Shown one piece after another: positions 16,265 to 24,320 of a DNA stretch of 47,659 nt. The stretch spans positions 1 through 47,659 of the forward strand of contig CAZCMN010000002.1 of NCBI GenBank assembly GCA_964500015.1. The letters are read 5' to 3'. A program made the position numbers and the translations under genes. Source of the stretch: JAPLYB01 sp964500015. Lineage in GTDB: Archaea > Nanobdellota > Nanobdellia > Pacearchaeales > UBA284. The stretch's first letter is position 1. Each line of letters opens with the position of its first letter. A model generated the notes under the pieces. It saw only the letters and a list, made by a program, of their open reading frames with translations. It did not search any database and was not told the origin of the DNA.

Positions 16265-17638
16265 ATGAGATATAATATCTTGATTGGAGGACAAGCAGGA
16301 CAAGGACCAAATCATTTAACTAAGATTCTAGCAGAAGCTTTGATAAAAAAAGGATATTTTGTTTTTTATTCTAGAGATTATCAGTCACTTATTCGGGGAG
16401 GACATAATTTTAATGTTTTAACTTTTTCAGATGAGATTGTTTATAGTAATGATTCTAAAATTGATGTTATTGTTGCTTTAGATGATAAAACAGAAACTTT
16501 GCATAAAGGAAATCTAAAAGCTGGTGGGATAGTCATAAAAACAAATTCAAGTGATGATAAAATTGGGCAAAAAATTCTTGATATTTTTAACTTATCTCAA
16601 AGGAAAAATAGTTTTTCATTGATGAATGGAAGCCAAGGAATTGTTGAAGGTTCTATAAAATCTGGTTTAGATATTTACTATGCTTATCCTATGACTCCTG
16701 CAACTCCTGTATTAAGTGAATTAGCTCAAAAGCAAGAAAAAGATAATTTTTTAGTTTTTCAACCTGAAAATGAAATTGCTGTTGCAATTGCTGGAATTGG
16801 AAGTGCATTAACAGGAGCTAAAGTGATGGTAGGAACATCTGGAGGGGGTTTTGACTTAATGACAGAAGCATTAAGTATGACTGGAATAGCTGAGGTTCCG
16901 TTAGTATTTTACTTGTCTCAAAGACCTGGGCCAGGAACAGGAGTTCCAACTTATACTGGGCAAGGAGATTTACTTATGGCTTTGCATGCTGGACATGGTG
17001 AATTTCAAAGATTAGTTTTAGCTCCAGGAAATCCAATTGAATGTGAAGAACTTACAAGTCAAGGTTTCTACTTTAGCCAGAAATTTAGAATTCCATGCAT
17101 AATTTTAAGTGATAAACATCTTTCAGAAGCTGTTTATCCTATCTTAGATAAAGAAAAACCAGTAATAACTAAATCTCAGAAATCTAGTTCTTTGATTAAA
17201 TACAGCAGTTATGAATCTGATAAAGGAATTGCTACTGATGATACTGAGATTATTAAAAAGAATTTTGCAAGAAGGTTGAAAAAACAAGAAGATATTAAAA
17301 AAGAAGCTCAAAAATTTGAGATGTTCAAGGTTTTTGGAAATAAAAATTCTGAAAATGTTGTTTTAAGTTATGGAAGCACTAAAGGAGCTATTTTAGATGC
17401 AATCAAAGACATTGATTGCAAATTTATCCAAGTTTTATATCTAGAGCCATTTCCAGATATAAACCAAGAATTACAGGGAAAAAATGTAATTCTTGTTGAA
17501 AATTCTTCAACAGGAATGTTAGCAGATGTTTTGATGCAGAATCTTGGAATTAAAGTTAATAAAAAGATATTAAGGTGCGATGCAAGGCCTTTTTTAGCAG
17601 ATGAACTTAATAAGGAGATTAAGGGGGTGTTAAAATGA
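16265..17638 (+). CDS. korA: 2-oxoacid:ferredoxin oxidoreductase, gamma-alpha subunit
   Basis: A 457-residue protein joining a gamma-type domain (residues ~1-105, ILIGGQAGQGPNHLTKILAE ... GGHNFNVL) to the alpha (pyrimidine-binding) domain (from ~115: GIVEGSIKSGLDIYYAYPMT, then PENEIAVAIAGIGSALTGAK). TSGGGFDLMTEALSMTG and RPGPGTGVPTYTGQGDL are typical of KorA/VorA proteins. The enzyme oxidises 2-oxoacids to acyl-CoA with reduction of ferredoxin. The gamma domain is shorter than the usual ~180-190 residues. The beta subunit lies 1.8 kb downstream, with four genes between. Stop overlaps the next start (ATGA). Confidence 0.9.
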   Translation: MRYNILIGGQAGQGPNHLTKILAEALIKKGYFVFYSRDYQSLIRGGHNFNVLTFSDEIVYSNDSKIDVIVALDDKTETLHKGNLKAGGIVIKTNSSDDKIGQKILDIFNLSQRKNSFSLMNGSQGIVEGSIKSGLDIYYAYPMTPATPVLSELAQKQEKDNFLVFQPENEIAVAIAGIGSALTGAKVMVGTSGGGFDLMTEALSMTGIAEVPLVFYLSQRPGPGTGVPTYTGQGDLLMALHAGHGEFQRLVLAPGNPIECEELTSQGFYFSQKFRIPCIILSDKHLSEAVYPILDKEKPVITKSQKSSSLIKYSSYESDKGIATDDTEIIKKNFARRLKKQEDIKKEAQKFEMFKVFGNKNSENVVLSYGSTKGAILDAIKDIDCKFIQVLYLEPFPDINQELQGKNVILVENSSTGMLADVLMQNLGIKVNKKILRCDARPFLADELNKEIKGVLK

Positions 17639-18069
17639 ATATAAGAAAAGCTACAAAAAGAGATTTTAATAGGATATTTGAGATAATGAAAAATGAATAC
17701 ATAAAAGCACCATATTTTGAAAAATGGGAGAAAAAAGGCGCATTTAAAACAATAAAATATTATCTTTCAGTAGGAAATTGTTTTGTTGCTGTCTTTGAAA
17801 AGAAAGTTATAGGATTTGTTATATTTAGAGAAGAAGATTATAATATTGGGCCCAATATCATCGTAGAGGAATTAGTAATTGATAGTGATTATCAAGGAAA
17901 GGGGGTTGGTAGGTCCTTGATGGATGAAGTAGAGAAGTATTCAAAAAAGAAAAAAGCAGTACAGATTCTATTGACTACACATAGGGGAGCTCCAGCATAT
18001 AAGTTTTATATTAAGGTGGGTTATAAACCAGTTAAAAGCACAGTATTTTTAAAAAAGGAGTTGAAATGA
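17635..18069 (+). CDS. GNAT acetyltransferase
   Basis: A 144-residue GNAT protein. The acetyl-CoA loop QGKGVGRSLMDEVEKY near residue 87 and the preceding strand IIVEELVIDSDY are canonical, and the C-terminal APAYKFYIKVGYKPV is the usual fold end. Start and stop overlap neighbours by ATGA junctions on both sides, so it is translationally coupled within the kor cluster. Substrate unknown. Confidence 0.88.
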   Translation: MNIRKATKRDFNRIFEIMKNEYIKAPYFEKWEKKGAFKTIKYYLSVGNCFVAVFEKKVIGFVIFREEDYNIGPNIIVEELVIDSDYQGKGVGRSLMDEVEKYSKKKKAVQILLTTHRGAPAYKFYIKVGYKPVKSTVFLKKELK

Positions 18070-18485
18070 AACTTACACAAGAGGATAAAGAGTTGATTGA
18101 AAAAGCAAAAGGCATAATACCAAAAGCCAAGGAATTGAATCTCCACGATACCGGTGATGTAGGCGCTGCTTTGATAACATCTAAAGGTAATCTGTATTAT
18201 GGAGTTTGTACAGGTTTTTGGTGTGGAATTGGTTCTTGTGGTGAGTATCAGGCAATTGGAAACATGATATCAAATGGGGAGAAAGACATCAAAACAATTG
18301 TTGCAGTCTATTTTGATGAAAAAAATAATAAGTATGAAGTAATTCCACCTTGTGGAAAATGTAGGGAGATGATGCACCAATTAGGCAAAAATAGCGAGGA
18401 TACTGAAGTTATTATATCTAAAGGTGAAAAAGTTAAACTAAAAGAGCTTTTACCTTATGCATATAAAGGAACAATTGAAAAATGA
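18066..18485 (+). CDS. Cytidine-deaminase-like protein
   Basis: A 139-residue CDA-fold protein. The zinc site is SCGEYQAIGN near residue 58 (Cys-Gly-Glu instead of His-Ala-Glu) plus PPCGKCREMM near 98 (PCxxC). A Cys ligand with catalytic Glu is known in the tetrameric cytidine deaminase class, so activity is plausible. The N-terminal HDTGDVGAALITSKGNLYYG supplies the usual beta hairpin. Could act on cytidine, blasticidin-like or modified bases. Last of three ATGA-coupled genes (korA, GNAT, CDA). Confidence 0.82.
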   Translation: MKLTQEDKELIEKAKGIIPKAKELNLHDTGDVGAALITSKGNLYYGVCTGFWCGIGSCGEYQAIGNMISNGEKDIKTIVAVYFDEKNNKYEVIPPCGKCREMMHQLGKNSEDTEVIISKGEKVKLKELLPYAYKGTIEK

Positions 18486-18493
18486 ATTCACAA

Positions 18494-18561
18494 AACATTT
18501 ATAAATCAGAATACACTAATATTATTAACATGATCCCCGGTAATCTGAAAGGGTTGCCGGA
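18494..18561 (+). promoter_or_regulatory. Promoter and structured leader of the NYN gene
   Basis: TATA box TTTATAAAT at about 18497-18505 predicts a start site near 18526-18530. The transcript would then begin with CCGGTAA (18538-18544) pairing with TTGCCGG (18554-18560) around the loop TCTGAAAGG, followed by GATGAGTC and a T-run. The hairpin lies ~35 nt before the GGAGG ribosome site. It does not match a riboswitch class I know. Confidence 0.5.
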
Positions 18562-18594
18562 TGAGTCTTTTTTCTTAAATTTTTGGAGGCATTT

Positions 18595-19179
18595 ATGGAA
18601 GAAACTTTAGTTTTTTTAGATGGGGGATTCTTATCCAAAATATCAAAACATTTTGGAAAAGGAAAATATTTGATTTATGATATAATCCAATTTGCGAGAA
18701 ATATTGCAAAGAAGCAAAACCTTGAATCTAAAAAAATATATTATTACAATGCGCCACCCTTTCAATCTTCTAATCCAACCAAGGAAGAAGAAATAAGAAA
18801 AAAGAAATATGATCAATTTGTTGAGAAACTTTGCGAAAGTAAAGAAATTATTTTAAGAGAAGGAAGATGCCAAAGACTTAAATTGTCTAATTATTTTGTT
18901 TATAAACAAAAAGTAGTTGATTCTTTGATGGTTATAGATTTGATGTCTGTTCCAATAGAGCATCTAGATGTAAAAAAAATTATTATTATTGCTTCGGATA
19001 GTGATTTTGTTCCAGTAATTTTTAAATTAAAGGAAAAAGGTATAAAGACCATATTGTATACTTACTATGAAAAAGGAAGAGAAGCATTATTCTCTACTTC
19101 AAATTATTTAATAAAATCTGTTGATAAATATATAATCTTAACTAAACAAGATTTTGGGGATTGCCCATTAAAAAAATGA
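18595..19179 (+). CDS. NYN-domain (PIN-like) ribonuclease
   Basis: A 194-residue protein with acidic residues placed as in NYN/LabA-type PIN folds: VFLDGGFLSK at the N-terminus, VVDSLMVIDLMSVP near 106, and IASDSDFVPVI near 134. Such proteins are metal-dependent RNases or RNA-binding factors. ATG at 18595 follows GGAGG (18586-18590) at a proper distance; the TTG at 18583 that would extend the frame overlaps that site and is rejected. It is the first gene of a coupled unit with the thioredoxin-like and korB genes. Confidence 0.83.
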   Translation: MEETLVFLDGGFLSKISKHFGKGKYLIYDIIQFARNIAKKQNLESKKIYYYNAPPFQSSNPTKEEEIRKKKYDQFVEKLCESKEIILREGRCQRLKLSNYFVYKQKVVDSLMVIDLMSVPIEHLDVKKIIIIASDSDFVPVIFKLKEKGIKTILYTYYEKGREALFSTSNYLIKSVDKYIILTKQDFGDCPLKK

Positions 19180-19445
19180 AAATAGAACTTTATTCGGTTC
19201 CAGGAGATGAAGAAGCCAAAAGAATTAAGGATTTTTTAGTGAAACATAACTTGCCATTCAAAGAGACTACAACAGAAGATGTTGCCGTATTTAATAAAAT
19301 ACATCAAATGCAACTTAATACAAAGACAGCACTTTTAAAAGTGGTTTATAGTTCTGCTATTAGTGTAATAACTGGATTTAATGAACTTGCTTTAAATCAA
19401 TTAATAGAGCATATTAAAAAATATAACCCCAAGTTTGTAAAATGA
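19176..19445 (+). CDS. Glutaredoxin/thioredoxin-fold-like protein without cysteines
   Basis: An 89-residue protein. MKIELYSVPGDEEAKRIKDF resembles the start of a glutaredoxin (strand, then loop, then helix), but the CxxC position reads GDEE and no Cys is present anywhere. A redox role is therefore unlikely; it may be a structural or adaptor domain. The ATG overlaps the NYN stop (ATGA), and its own TGA overlaps the korB start in the same way. The alternative start at 19161 lies within the NYN gene and lacks support. Confidence 0.65.
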   Translation: MKIELYSVPGDEEAKRIKDFLVKHNLPFKETTTEDVAVFNKIHQMQLNTKTALLKVVYSSAISVITGFNELALNQLIEHIKKYNPKFVK

Positions 19446-20266
19446 CAAAAATAGATACAGGCGAGATACCAACATGGTGTCCAGGATGCTTTAATTTTCA
19501 AATCATGGCTGGTGTTAAGAATTTTTTGAACAAGCAAAAGAACTTGAAAGACTGGGCAATTGTATCAGGAATTGGATGTCATGCCAAGATTTATGATGCT
19601 TTGAACTTGCCTGGTTTGAATAGCTTACATGGAAGAGTTATTCCAGCTTGCCTTGGACTTAAGGTGGGAAATCCTAATTTAAATGTGTTGGGGTTTTCAG
19701 GAGACGGAGATGCCTATTCAGAAGGAATAGAACATTTGATTCATGCTGCAAGATATAATGCTAATTTTAAGTATATTGTTCATAATAATCAGATTTTTGC
19801 TTTAACTGTTGGAGAACCAACTGCTGTGACAGAACAGGGCTTTAAAGATAAGACAACACCTTTTGGAGTTTCAGTAAAACCATTAAATCCTATAAAATTA
19901 ATGTTAAGTTTAGGAGCAACTTTTGTAGCCAGAGTTTTTGCTGATGTTGGCCAGGTTGAAAAAGTTCTAGATGAAGCATTAAAACATAAGGGATTTGCTT
20001 TTATTGAAATTATACAACCTTGCTTGATTTTCCATCCAGATTTAGGGTATAAAGAAAGAACTTACAATTTGCAGGAAAATAAGCATGATAAAACTGACTT
20101 GAAAAAAGCAATGGAAAAAGCAGATGAATATGATTATAATTCTAAGACAAGTAAAATTCCTTTAGGAATTTTCTATCAGAAACAAGAAGAAACTTTTGAA
20201 GAAAAGTTTCCTCAACTAGTTAAACTTATGAAAGCAAAGAAGAGCTGGAAGGATATTAAGAGATAA
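19442..20266 (+). CDS. korB: 2-oxoacid:ferredoxin oxidoreductase, beta subunit
   Basis: A 274-residue thiamine-pyrophosphate-binding subunit. TWCPGCFNFQ near residue 11 and GIGCHAKIYDALNLPGLNSL near 48 contain cysteines conserved in the beta subunit, probably for an iron-sulfur cluster. GFSGDGDAYSEGIEHLIHAA near 84 followed by VHNNQIFALT is the TPP/Mg site (GDG...NN). Partner of the gamma-alpha gene at 16.3 kb. No separate ferredoxin (delta) subunit is visible. Coupled to the preceding gene by an ATGA overlap. Confidence 0.93.
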   Translation: MTKIDTGEIPTWCPGCFNFQIMAGVKNFLNKQKNLKDWAIVSGIGCHAKIYDALNLPGLNSLHGRVIPACLGLKVGNPNLNVLGFSGDGDAYSEGIEHLIHAARYNANFKYIVHNNQIFALTVGEPTAVTEQGFKDKTTPFGVSVKPLNPIKLMLSLGATFVARVFADVGQVEKVLDEALKHKGFAFIEIIQPCLIFHPDLGYKERTYNLQENKHDKTDLKKAMEKADEYDYNSKTSKIPLGIFYQKQEETFEEKFPQLVKLMKAKKSWKDIKR

Positions 20267-20339
20267 AACAATTCAAATTCTTGCTTTAATTTGTAATCAA
20301 TACAACACTTACAGATGGCTAAAAGCCAAATTTCTTTTT

Positions 20340-20573
20340 ATGCTTGAAAAAGAAAACCGCAACATTTATGTTGCGGATGTCCTAGAAAATTATAATTTTT
20401 TGGACGCCAGAAATATTCATTTCTGAGCGAATTAAGGTTTTCTTTTTTGGCATCACAAAAATGTGTGCTTTCACAAACCCCACACGCTAAAAAAGCAGAA
20501 GCTTTTTGGCGTCCAGAAAATCTTCTGATTTTCAAGGACTTTAATGTGGGGTGGTACACATTTTTTATGATAT
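20340..20573. repeat. Family-1 palindromic element, largest nested copy
   Basis: The first half is closed by ATGCTTGAAAAAGAAAACC pairing with GGTTTTCTTTTTTGGCAT. Inside it are CCGCAACAT...ATGTTGCGG, a GTCC...GGAC hairpin and AGAAAT-ATTC-ATTTCT. The second half is closed by ACAAAAATGTGT with ACACATTTTTTATGAT and contains ACCCCACA pairing with TGTGGGGT. That stem encloses AAAAAGC-AGAA-GCTTTTT and GAAAATC-TTCT-GATTTTC. It fills the convergent gap between korB and the ASCH gene; nothing else is seen there. Confidence 0.9.
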
Positions 20574-20607
20574 CTGCGTTTTGCTTTTCAAGAAGAAACA
20601 GAAAATT

Positions 20608-21048
20608 TTATTCTTTAAAATCCCAGAAATTTAAACTTCCCTTACATTTAATTGGTTTTATTCTTTTTACATCTTTTAAGATAAAACCATAATTTCCAAA
20701 TTCTTTTGTTGCAAGATGAAGAGCTTTGTCTTGCTCGAAAGAGGTTTTGTCTTGATAGTGCTTTACATTTACTAATTTTGCTTTTCCAATAATAAATCCT
20801 AGGGGAAGATTTGTGAAACCGAATCTCTTGGGGTAAGTTGTATAATTTGGGTTTATTCTTTTTTGGGTTTTGTCCTTTGCCGGGTTGCGATAAAAGCCAA
20901 ATCTTTTCATTGCGTTTTCATCTGAAATTTTTGATGCATGAATTAAAAATTCTCCTCGAAAATTCGTGTTCCATCTTCTAATCTCAATTTTTTTCTTTCC
21001 TTGTAAAATTAGTTCTGCCCAAGGCTGCTTTAAAGATAGGGCTTTCAT
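20608..21048 (-). CDS. ASCH-domain (PUA-like) protein
   Basis: A 146-residue PUA-superfamily protein. ALSLKQPWAELILQGKKKIE followed by IRRWNTNFRGEFLIHASK is the ASCH signature: an N-terminal 'LkqpwaelI..G.K..E.R' and the 'rG..liHasK' strand. ASCH proteins bind RNA or modified nucleosides, and some are hydrolases (e.g. N4-acetylcytidine amidohydrolase). Last gene of a minus-strand unit after two methyltransferases; one base separates it from the preceding stop codon. Confidence 0.85.
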   Translation of the reverse strand: MKALSLKQPWAELILQGKKKIEIRRWNTNFRGEFLIHASKISDENAMKRFGFYRNPAKDKTQKRINPNYTTYPKRFGFTNLPLGFIIGKAKLVNVKHYQDKTSFEQDKALHLATKEFGNYGFILKDVKRIKPIKCKGSLNFWDFKE

Positions 21049-21049
21049 T

Positions 21050-21715
21050 TTAGAATTTCCAAAATTGAAGAATCAGCCTTTTTCTGCCGCCAAATTTAGA
21101 GATTTTTATTTTATATTCTCTTATTTTGCAGATTTTCATCAAATTTATCAAGGTTTTTGAAGTATGCAAATATTGTGGCATTGATTCTATTCCATTAAAA
21201 TTTGTAACTGAAAGATTTTTTTTAAGAACATACCGACCAGTTAGGCCTTGTTTTTTTGCAATTTTCTTGTTTAAATGAGATGGCAAATCAATGAAAACAA
21301 ACCCACCTTTCTTTAATATCCTTAGCATATCTTTGATTGTTCTTATTTGATCTGATTTTATAGTTAATTCATTAAATGCAGACCATAAACATAGAATGAC
21401 ATCAAAAGAATCATTTTTATATGGAAGTTCCCGCATATCTCCTATCTTAAATATAATTTTTATCTTTTGTTCTTTAGCATTTTTTCTAGCTTCTTTTATA
21501 AGTGTCGGAACAAGATCTATTCCTTCAATTTTATACCCTTTTTTAGCTAACGGGGCTGTAATTCTACCATAACCACAACCAAGGTCAAGGATATTTTGTT
21601 TTTTATTTATTATCTGGAGAATATGTTCTAATTCTTTATTATGTCTCTTAGAACTTTTTAGTTTAGATAGGCCCTCTGCTTTTATCTTCTTATAAAATTG
21701 TTTTGGGGTCTTCAT
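21050..21715 (-). CDS. Class I SAM-dependent methyltransferase
   Basis: A 221-residue Rossmann methyltransferase. Motif I is ILDLGCGYGRITAPLAKKGY near residue 41, motif II acidic GIDLVP near 64, and motif IV region FDVILCLWSAFNEL near 104. Substrate cannot be deduced. The start codon overlaps the end of the PCMT-like gene (ATGA-type overlap at 21712-21715), and the ASCH gene follows directly. The grouping suggests RNA- or protein-modification roles but does not show them. Confidence 0.88.
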   Translation of the reverse strand: MKTPKQFYKKIKAEGLSKLKSSKRHNKELEHILQIINKKQNILDLGCGYGRITAPLAKKGYKIEGIDLVPTLIKEARKNAKEQKIKIIFKIGDMRELPYKNDSFDVILCLWSAFNELTIKSDQIRTIKDMLRILKKGGFVFIDLPSHLNKKIAKKQGLTGRYVLKKNLSVTNFNGIESMPQYLHTSKTLINLMKICKIREYKIKISKFGGRKRLILQFWKF

Positions 21716-22584
21716 TTTTTTCTTAAGAAATAGTTTTCAATATCTCGTTGCTTGATTAATGGAACAAAAGCATAACCTTCGTCTTTTTTTATTAAGATTA
21801 GATGATTGTTGTGTTTTTGCCATAATTCTAATCTTCCAGCTACATTTGATTGTCCTGTTGGAAAAAGTAATAAACCTTCATCGTTAAGAGATTGTTTAGC
21901 TAGTTTTTTAATATGGTTTATTTGTTCTGGATGAATATGTGCAGTATAGTAAATCCTATCATATCTTTTGCTCCAGATTTCGTTTCTTTTATTTAGGGCA
22001 TCTCCTGTGAAAACCTGAATATGCAATCTTGGGTCTTTGTATTTTTTTTCTAATTTAAATATCAGGTTCTTAATATTTATTCTTGCTTTATGCGCTAGAT
22101 CTGGAAAAATTTCAATACTTGTCATATTTCCAGGAGAAATTAAATAAGCTGCTAATGAACAGTGATAACCTGTATTAGAGCCAATTTCAAGAACATTTTG
22201 TTCAGGTTCAAGTCTTAATAGATTTAACATCCTGGCAATTGTTGTTGGCTGTGATATAGTTTGTCCGTGAGCAATATGGACTGGCATGTCTTCGTAAGGA
22301 TGATGACTAACAAAAAATGCTCTGTCAATTACTTGAAATGTTTGGACAATTCTTGGATTTAAAGTAGGGTTGTTAAATTCTATGGATTTAATCATAAAAT
22401 CTAGTTCTTGATTTTTAGAAATTTTTGGATTAAACTTGATTTGTTTAAAATATTCTTTAGATGTCATGGGTTTAAAGCTGGAGAATATGTTTTCTCTATC
22501 TTTTTTTGATAGATGAACCTTCTTGACTTTTCTTTTTCTGATCTGGATTTTTTTTCTCTTTTTAATTTTTTTGTGTTTAGGCAT
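21712..22584 (-). CDS. Protein-L-isoaspartate O-methyltransferase-like protein
   Basis: A 290-residue protein with a Lys/Arg-rich N-terminal extension (~45 residues, KHKKIKKRKKIQIRKRKVKK) before a PCMT domain. FQVIDRAFFVSH and MPVHIAHGQTISQPTTIARM are diagnostic PCMT segments, and VLEIGSNTGYHCSLAAYLI is the SAM-binding motif I. PCMT repairs isoaspartyl residues in aged proteins. The very basic tail is not part of standard Pcm and might direct the enzyme to RNA or DNA, so the substrate may differ. First gene of the three-gene unit. Confidence 0.85.
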   Translation of the reverse strand: MPKHKKIKKRKKIQIRKRKVKKVHLSKKDRENIFSSFKPMTSKEYFKQIKFNPKISKNQELDFMIKSIEFNNPTLNPRIVQTFQVIDRAFFVSHHPYEDMPVHIAHGQTISQPTTIARMLNLLRLEPEQNVLEIGSNTGYHCSLAAYLISPGNMTSIEIFPDLAHKARINIKNLIFKLEKKYKDPRLHIQVFTGDALNKRNEIWSKRYDRIYYTAHIHPEQINHIKKLAKQSLNDEGLLLFPTGQSNVAGRLELWQKHNNHLILIKKDEGYAFVPLIKQRDIENYFLRKK

Positions 22585-22632
22585 TTTTATAGATAAGTTT
22601 GTTATATGTAAATGAATTGAGTTAAATTTAAT

Positions 22633-22677
22633 CTTGCAGGATTGCTGATTGAAATCAGCACGACGTTGTCCTGCGCA
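22633..22677 (-). repeat. Family-2 palindromic repeat, 45 nt
   Basis: On the minus strand it opens TGCGCAGGACAACGTCG and ends ATCCTGCAAG. The core TGCTGATT-TC-AATCAGCA is self-complementary. The copy at 29935-29979 has the same ends and length but a different self-complementary core. It lies in the 123-nt gap between enolase and the PCMT-like gene. Confidence 0.85.
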
Positions 22678-22707
22678 TTTTGTCTTTAATTTACTAGTTA
22701 AATTAAC

Positions 22708-24054
22708 TTAATAAAGTTTCTCAATTTTCTTTTCAATGTCAAGCAACTTTTTTGTCTTGGCAAGTCTTTCTTTGCCTTGGATGGCGATCTTAATTATTGG
22801 AATTTGCCAGCCAACTGCTAATTGCGCTAGCATGTCATCTTCTGTTTCTCCTGAACGATTACTGATAATTGGGAGGATGTTATTTTTTTTAGCTAGCTCA
22901 AGTGTTTTTTTTGTTTCTAGCAATGAACCAACTTGATTTGGTTTTATGATTACTGCATTAATTGATTTTTTTGATATTGCTTTTTTTAATAATTTTGAAT
23001 TTGTACAAGTTAGATCGTCTCCAACAATCAATGTGTTAAGTTTTTCTTTTTTTACTTTTGATAGGAGTTTTGTAAAAGAATCAAAATCATTTTCATTAAA
23101 AGGATCTTCTACATAAGCCAGGTTATACTTTTTTATAAGTTGAAATATGTAATTTAATTGTTCTTCTTTTGTAAGCTGTTTTGGTTGACCTTGTAGATTG
23201 CTATAAACATACTTTTTATTTTTTTGATTATAAAATGAGGAAGCTGCTATATCTATTCCTATTTCAAATGTTTTTTCTAACTTGTTTTTAATTTTTTCCT
23301 GAACTTCTTGAAAAATTGAAAAAATCTCTTCGTTGTTTAGAGAGGAGATGAATGCTTTTTCATCTGTTACTTTTCCCTTGAATTTTTTGTCTTTTTTTCT
23401 TAACAGATTTTTAACTTCTTTGTAAGCTTTTTGATTTATGTCAAAAGAATCTTTAAATGTCTCTGATTTTGCAAGAAATAAAAACTCTTGAAAATCTGGT
23501 TTTTCTATTTCTTTTGTGTGTTTGCCGCCACCAATACAATTTCCAAGTTGCATTGGCATTTTTGGTCTATGTTGATATAAAGGTATGTTTAAGTTATTGG
23601 GGTTATGCTCTGCGTTTAGTTTATGCTTTGTTTGTGAATTATTTGGGTTATTAAGTTCCTCGTCAAGTAAAAATTTCCAGAGTTCTTTGTTTCGATGTGT
23701 TTTGGATAAAGCTTTTAAAATTGCTGCTTCAATTGCAAATAAGGTATTTCCTCCTGTTAATGAGAAATCTGGAGTTTTGTCAACTTTTCTGAATTCTTCT
23801 TCAATTATTTCAAGATCTTGAAATTCTCTGAAATGGACAAAATTGTTTTGTAGTTTGATTAGAACAGGGCTTATGAAATTAATTGCTCTATCTACACCTT
23901 CGATAGGAAAACCTTTTACTTCATTTTCTCCTTTTGATGCTCCTTCTGGAGCACTTGCCTTAAATGTTCCATATTTTGTTTTAAGAGTAACTTCAATGGT
24001 TTCTTCATTTCTAGAATTCTTTATTTTTCTTACAGATGAATCTAATATTCTCAT
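22708..24054 (-). CDS. eno: Enolase, divergent
   Basis: A 448-residue enolase converting 2-phosphoglycerate to phosphoenolpyruvate. Recognisable sites are the start RILDSSVRKIKNSRNEETIE, APEGASKGENE near 35, VEDPFNEND near 316 (metal Glu/Asp), VGDDLTCTN near 343 (metal Asp), IIKPNQVGSLLET near 369 (catalytic Lys) and SNRSGETEDDMLAQLAVG near 397. It contains an Asn-rich insertion near residues 130-155, and GGGKHT replaces the usual NGGxHA. The fast-evolving sequence is common for DPANN enolases. It stands alone between a family-1 and a family-2 repeat. Confidence 0.94.
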   Translation of the reverse strand: MRILDSSVRKIKNSRNEETIEVTLKTKYGTFKASAPEGASKGENEVKGFPIEGVDRAINFISPVLIKLQNNFVHFREFQDLEIIEEEFRKVDKTPDFSLTGGNTLFAIEAAILKALSKTHRNKELWKFLLDEELNNPNNSQTKHKLNAEHNPNNLNIPLYQHRPKMPMQLGNCIGGGKHTKEIEKPDFQEFLFLAKSETFKDSFDINQKAYKEVKNLLRKKDKKFKGKVTDEKAFISSLNNEEIFSIFQEVQEKIKNKLEKTFEIGIDIAASSFYNQKNKKYVYSNLQGQPKQLTKEEQLNYIFQLIKKYNLAYVEDPFNENDFDSFTKLLSKVKKEKLNTLIVGDDLTCTNSKLLKKAISKKSINAVIIKPNQVGSLLETKKTLELAKKNNILPIISNRSGETEDDMLAQLAVGWQIPIIKIAIQGKERLAKTKKLLDIEKKIEKLY

Positions 24055-24145
24055 TTTTACCTCTTCTTTTCTAGATTGTTATGATTTTTGTGTATTAAAA
24101 TTTAATGTTTATCAAAGGGAAAATAATCTGTAAGAATTTAAGCAT

Positions 24146-24282
24146 ATGCTCAAAAAAGATAACTCCACATCGCGAAAACATCCTGTTTTCGGGACACAGA
24201 AAAACTTCTGTTTTTCTAGTGCTTTAGTGTGTGATGGTTTATTTTTTGGCATCACAAAAATGTGGCGCACATTTTTTATGCT
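24146..24282. repeat. Family-1 palindromic element, nested copy
   Basis: ATGCTCAAAAAAGATAAC pairs with GTTTATTTTTTGGCAT. Inside are GAAAACA-TCC-TGTTTTC and AGAAAAAC-TTCT-GTTTTTCT. The closing module is ATCACAAAAATGTG-GCG-CACATTTTTTATG. It fills most of the 266-nt gap between enolase and rpoK. Confidence 0.88.
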
Positions 24283-24320
24283 TCTGTGCGCTTTGGGGTT
24301 CTCTGCGCTTTGTTTAAAAA

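Noticed and set aside
18526..18561. Known riboswitch (fluoride, guanidine, preQ1) in the NYN leader
   Set aside because: Sequence and size do not fit the conserved cores I know; only a simple hairpin can be supported.
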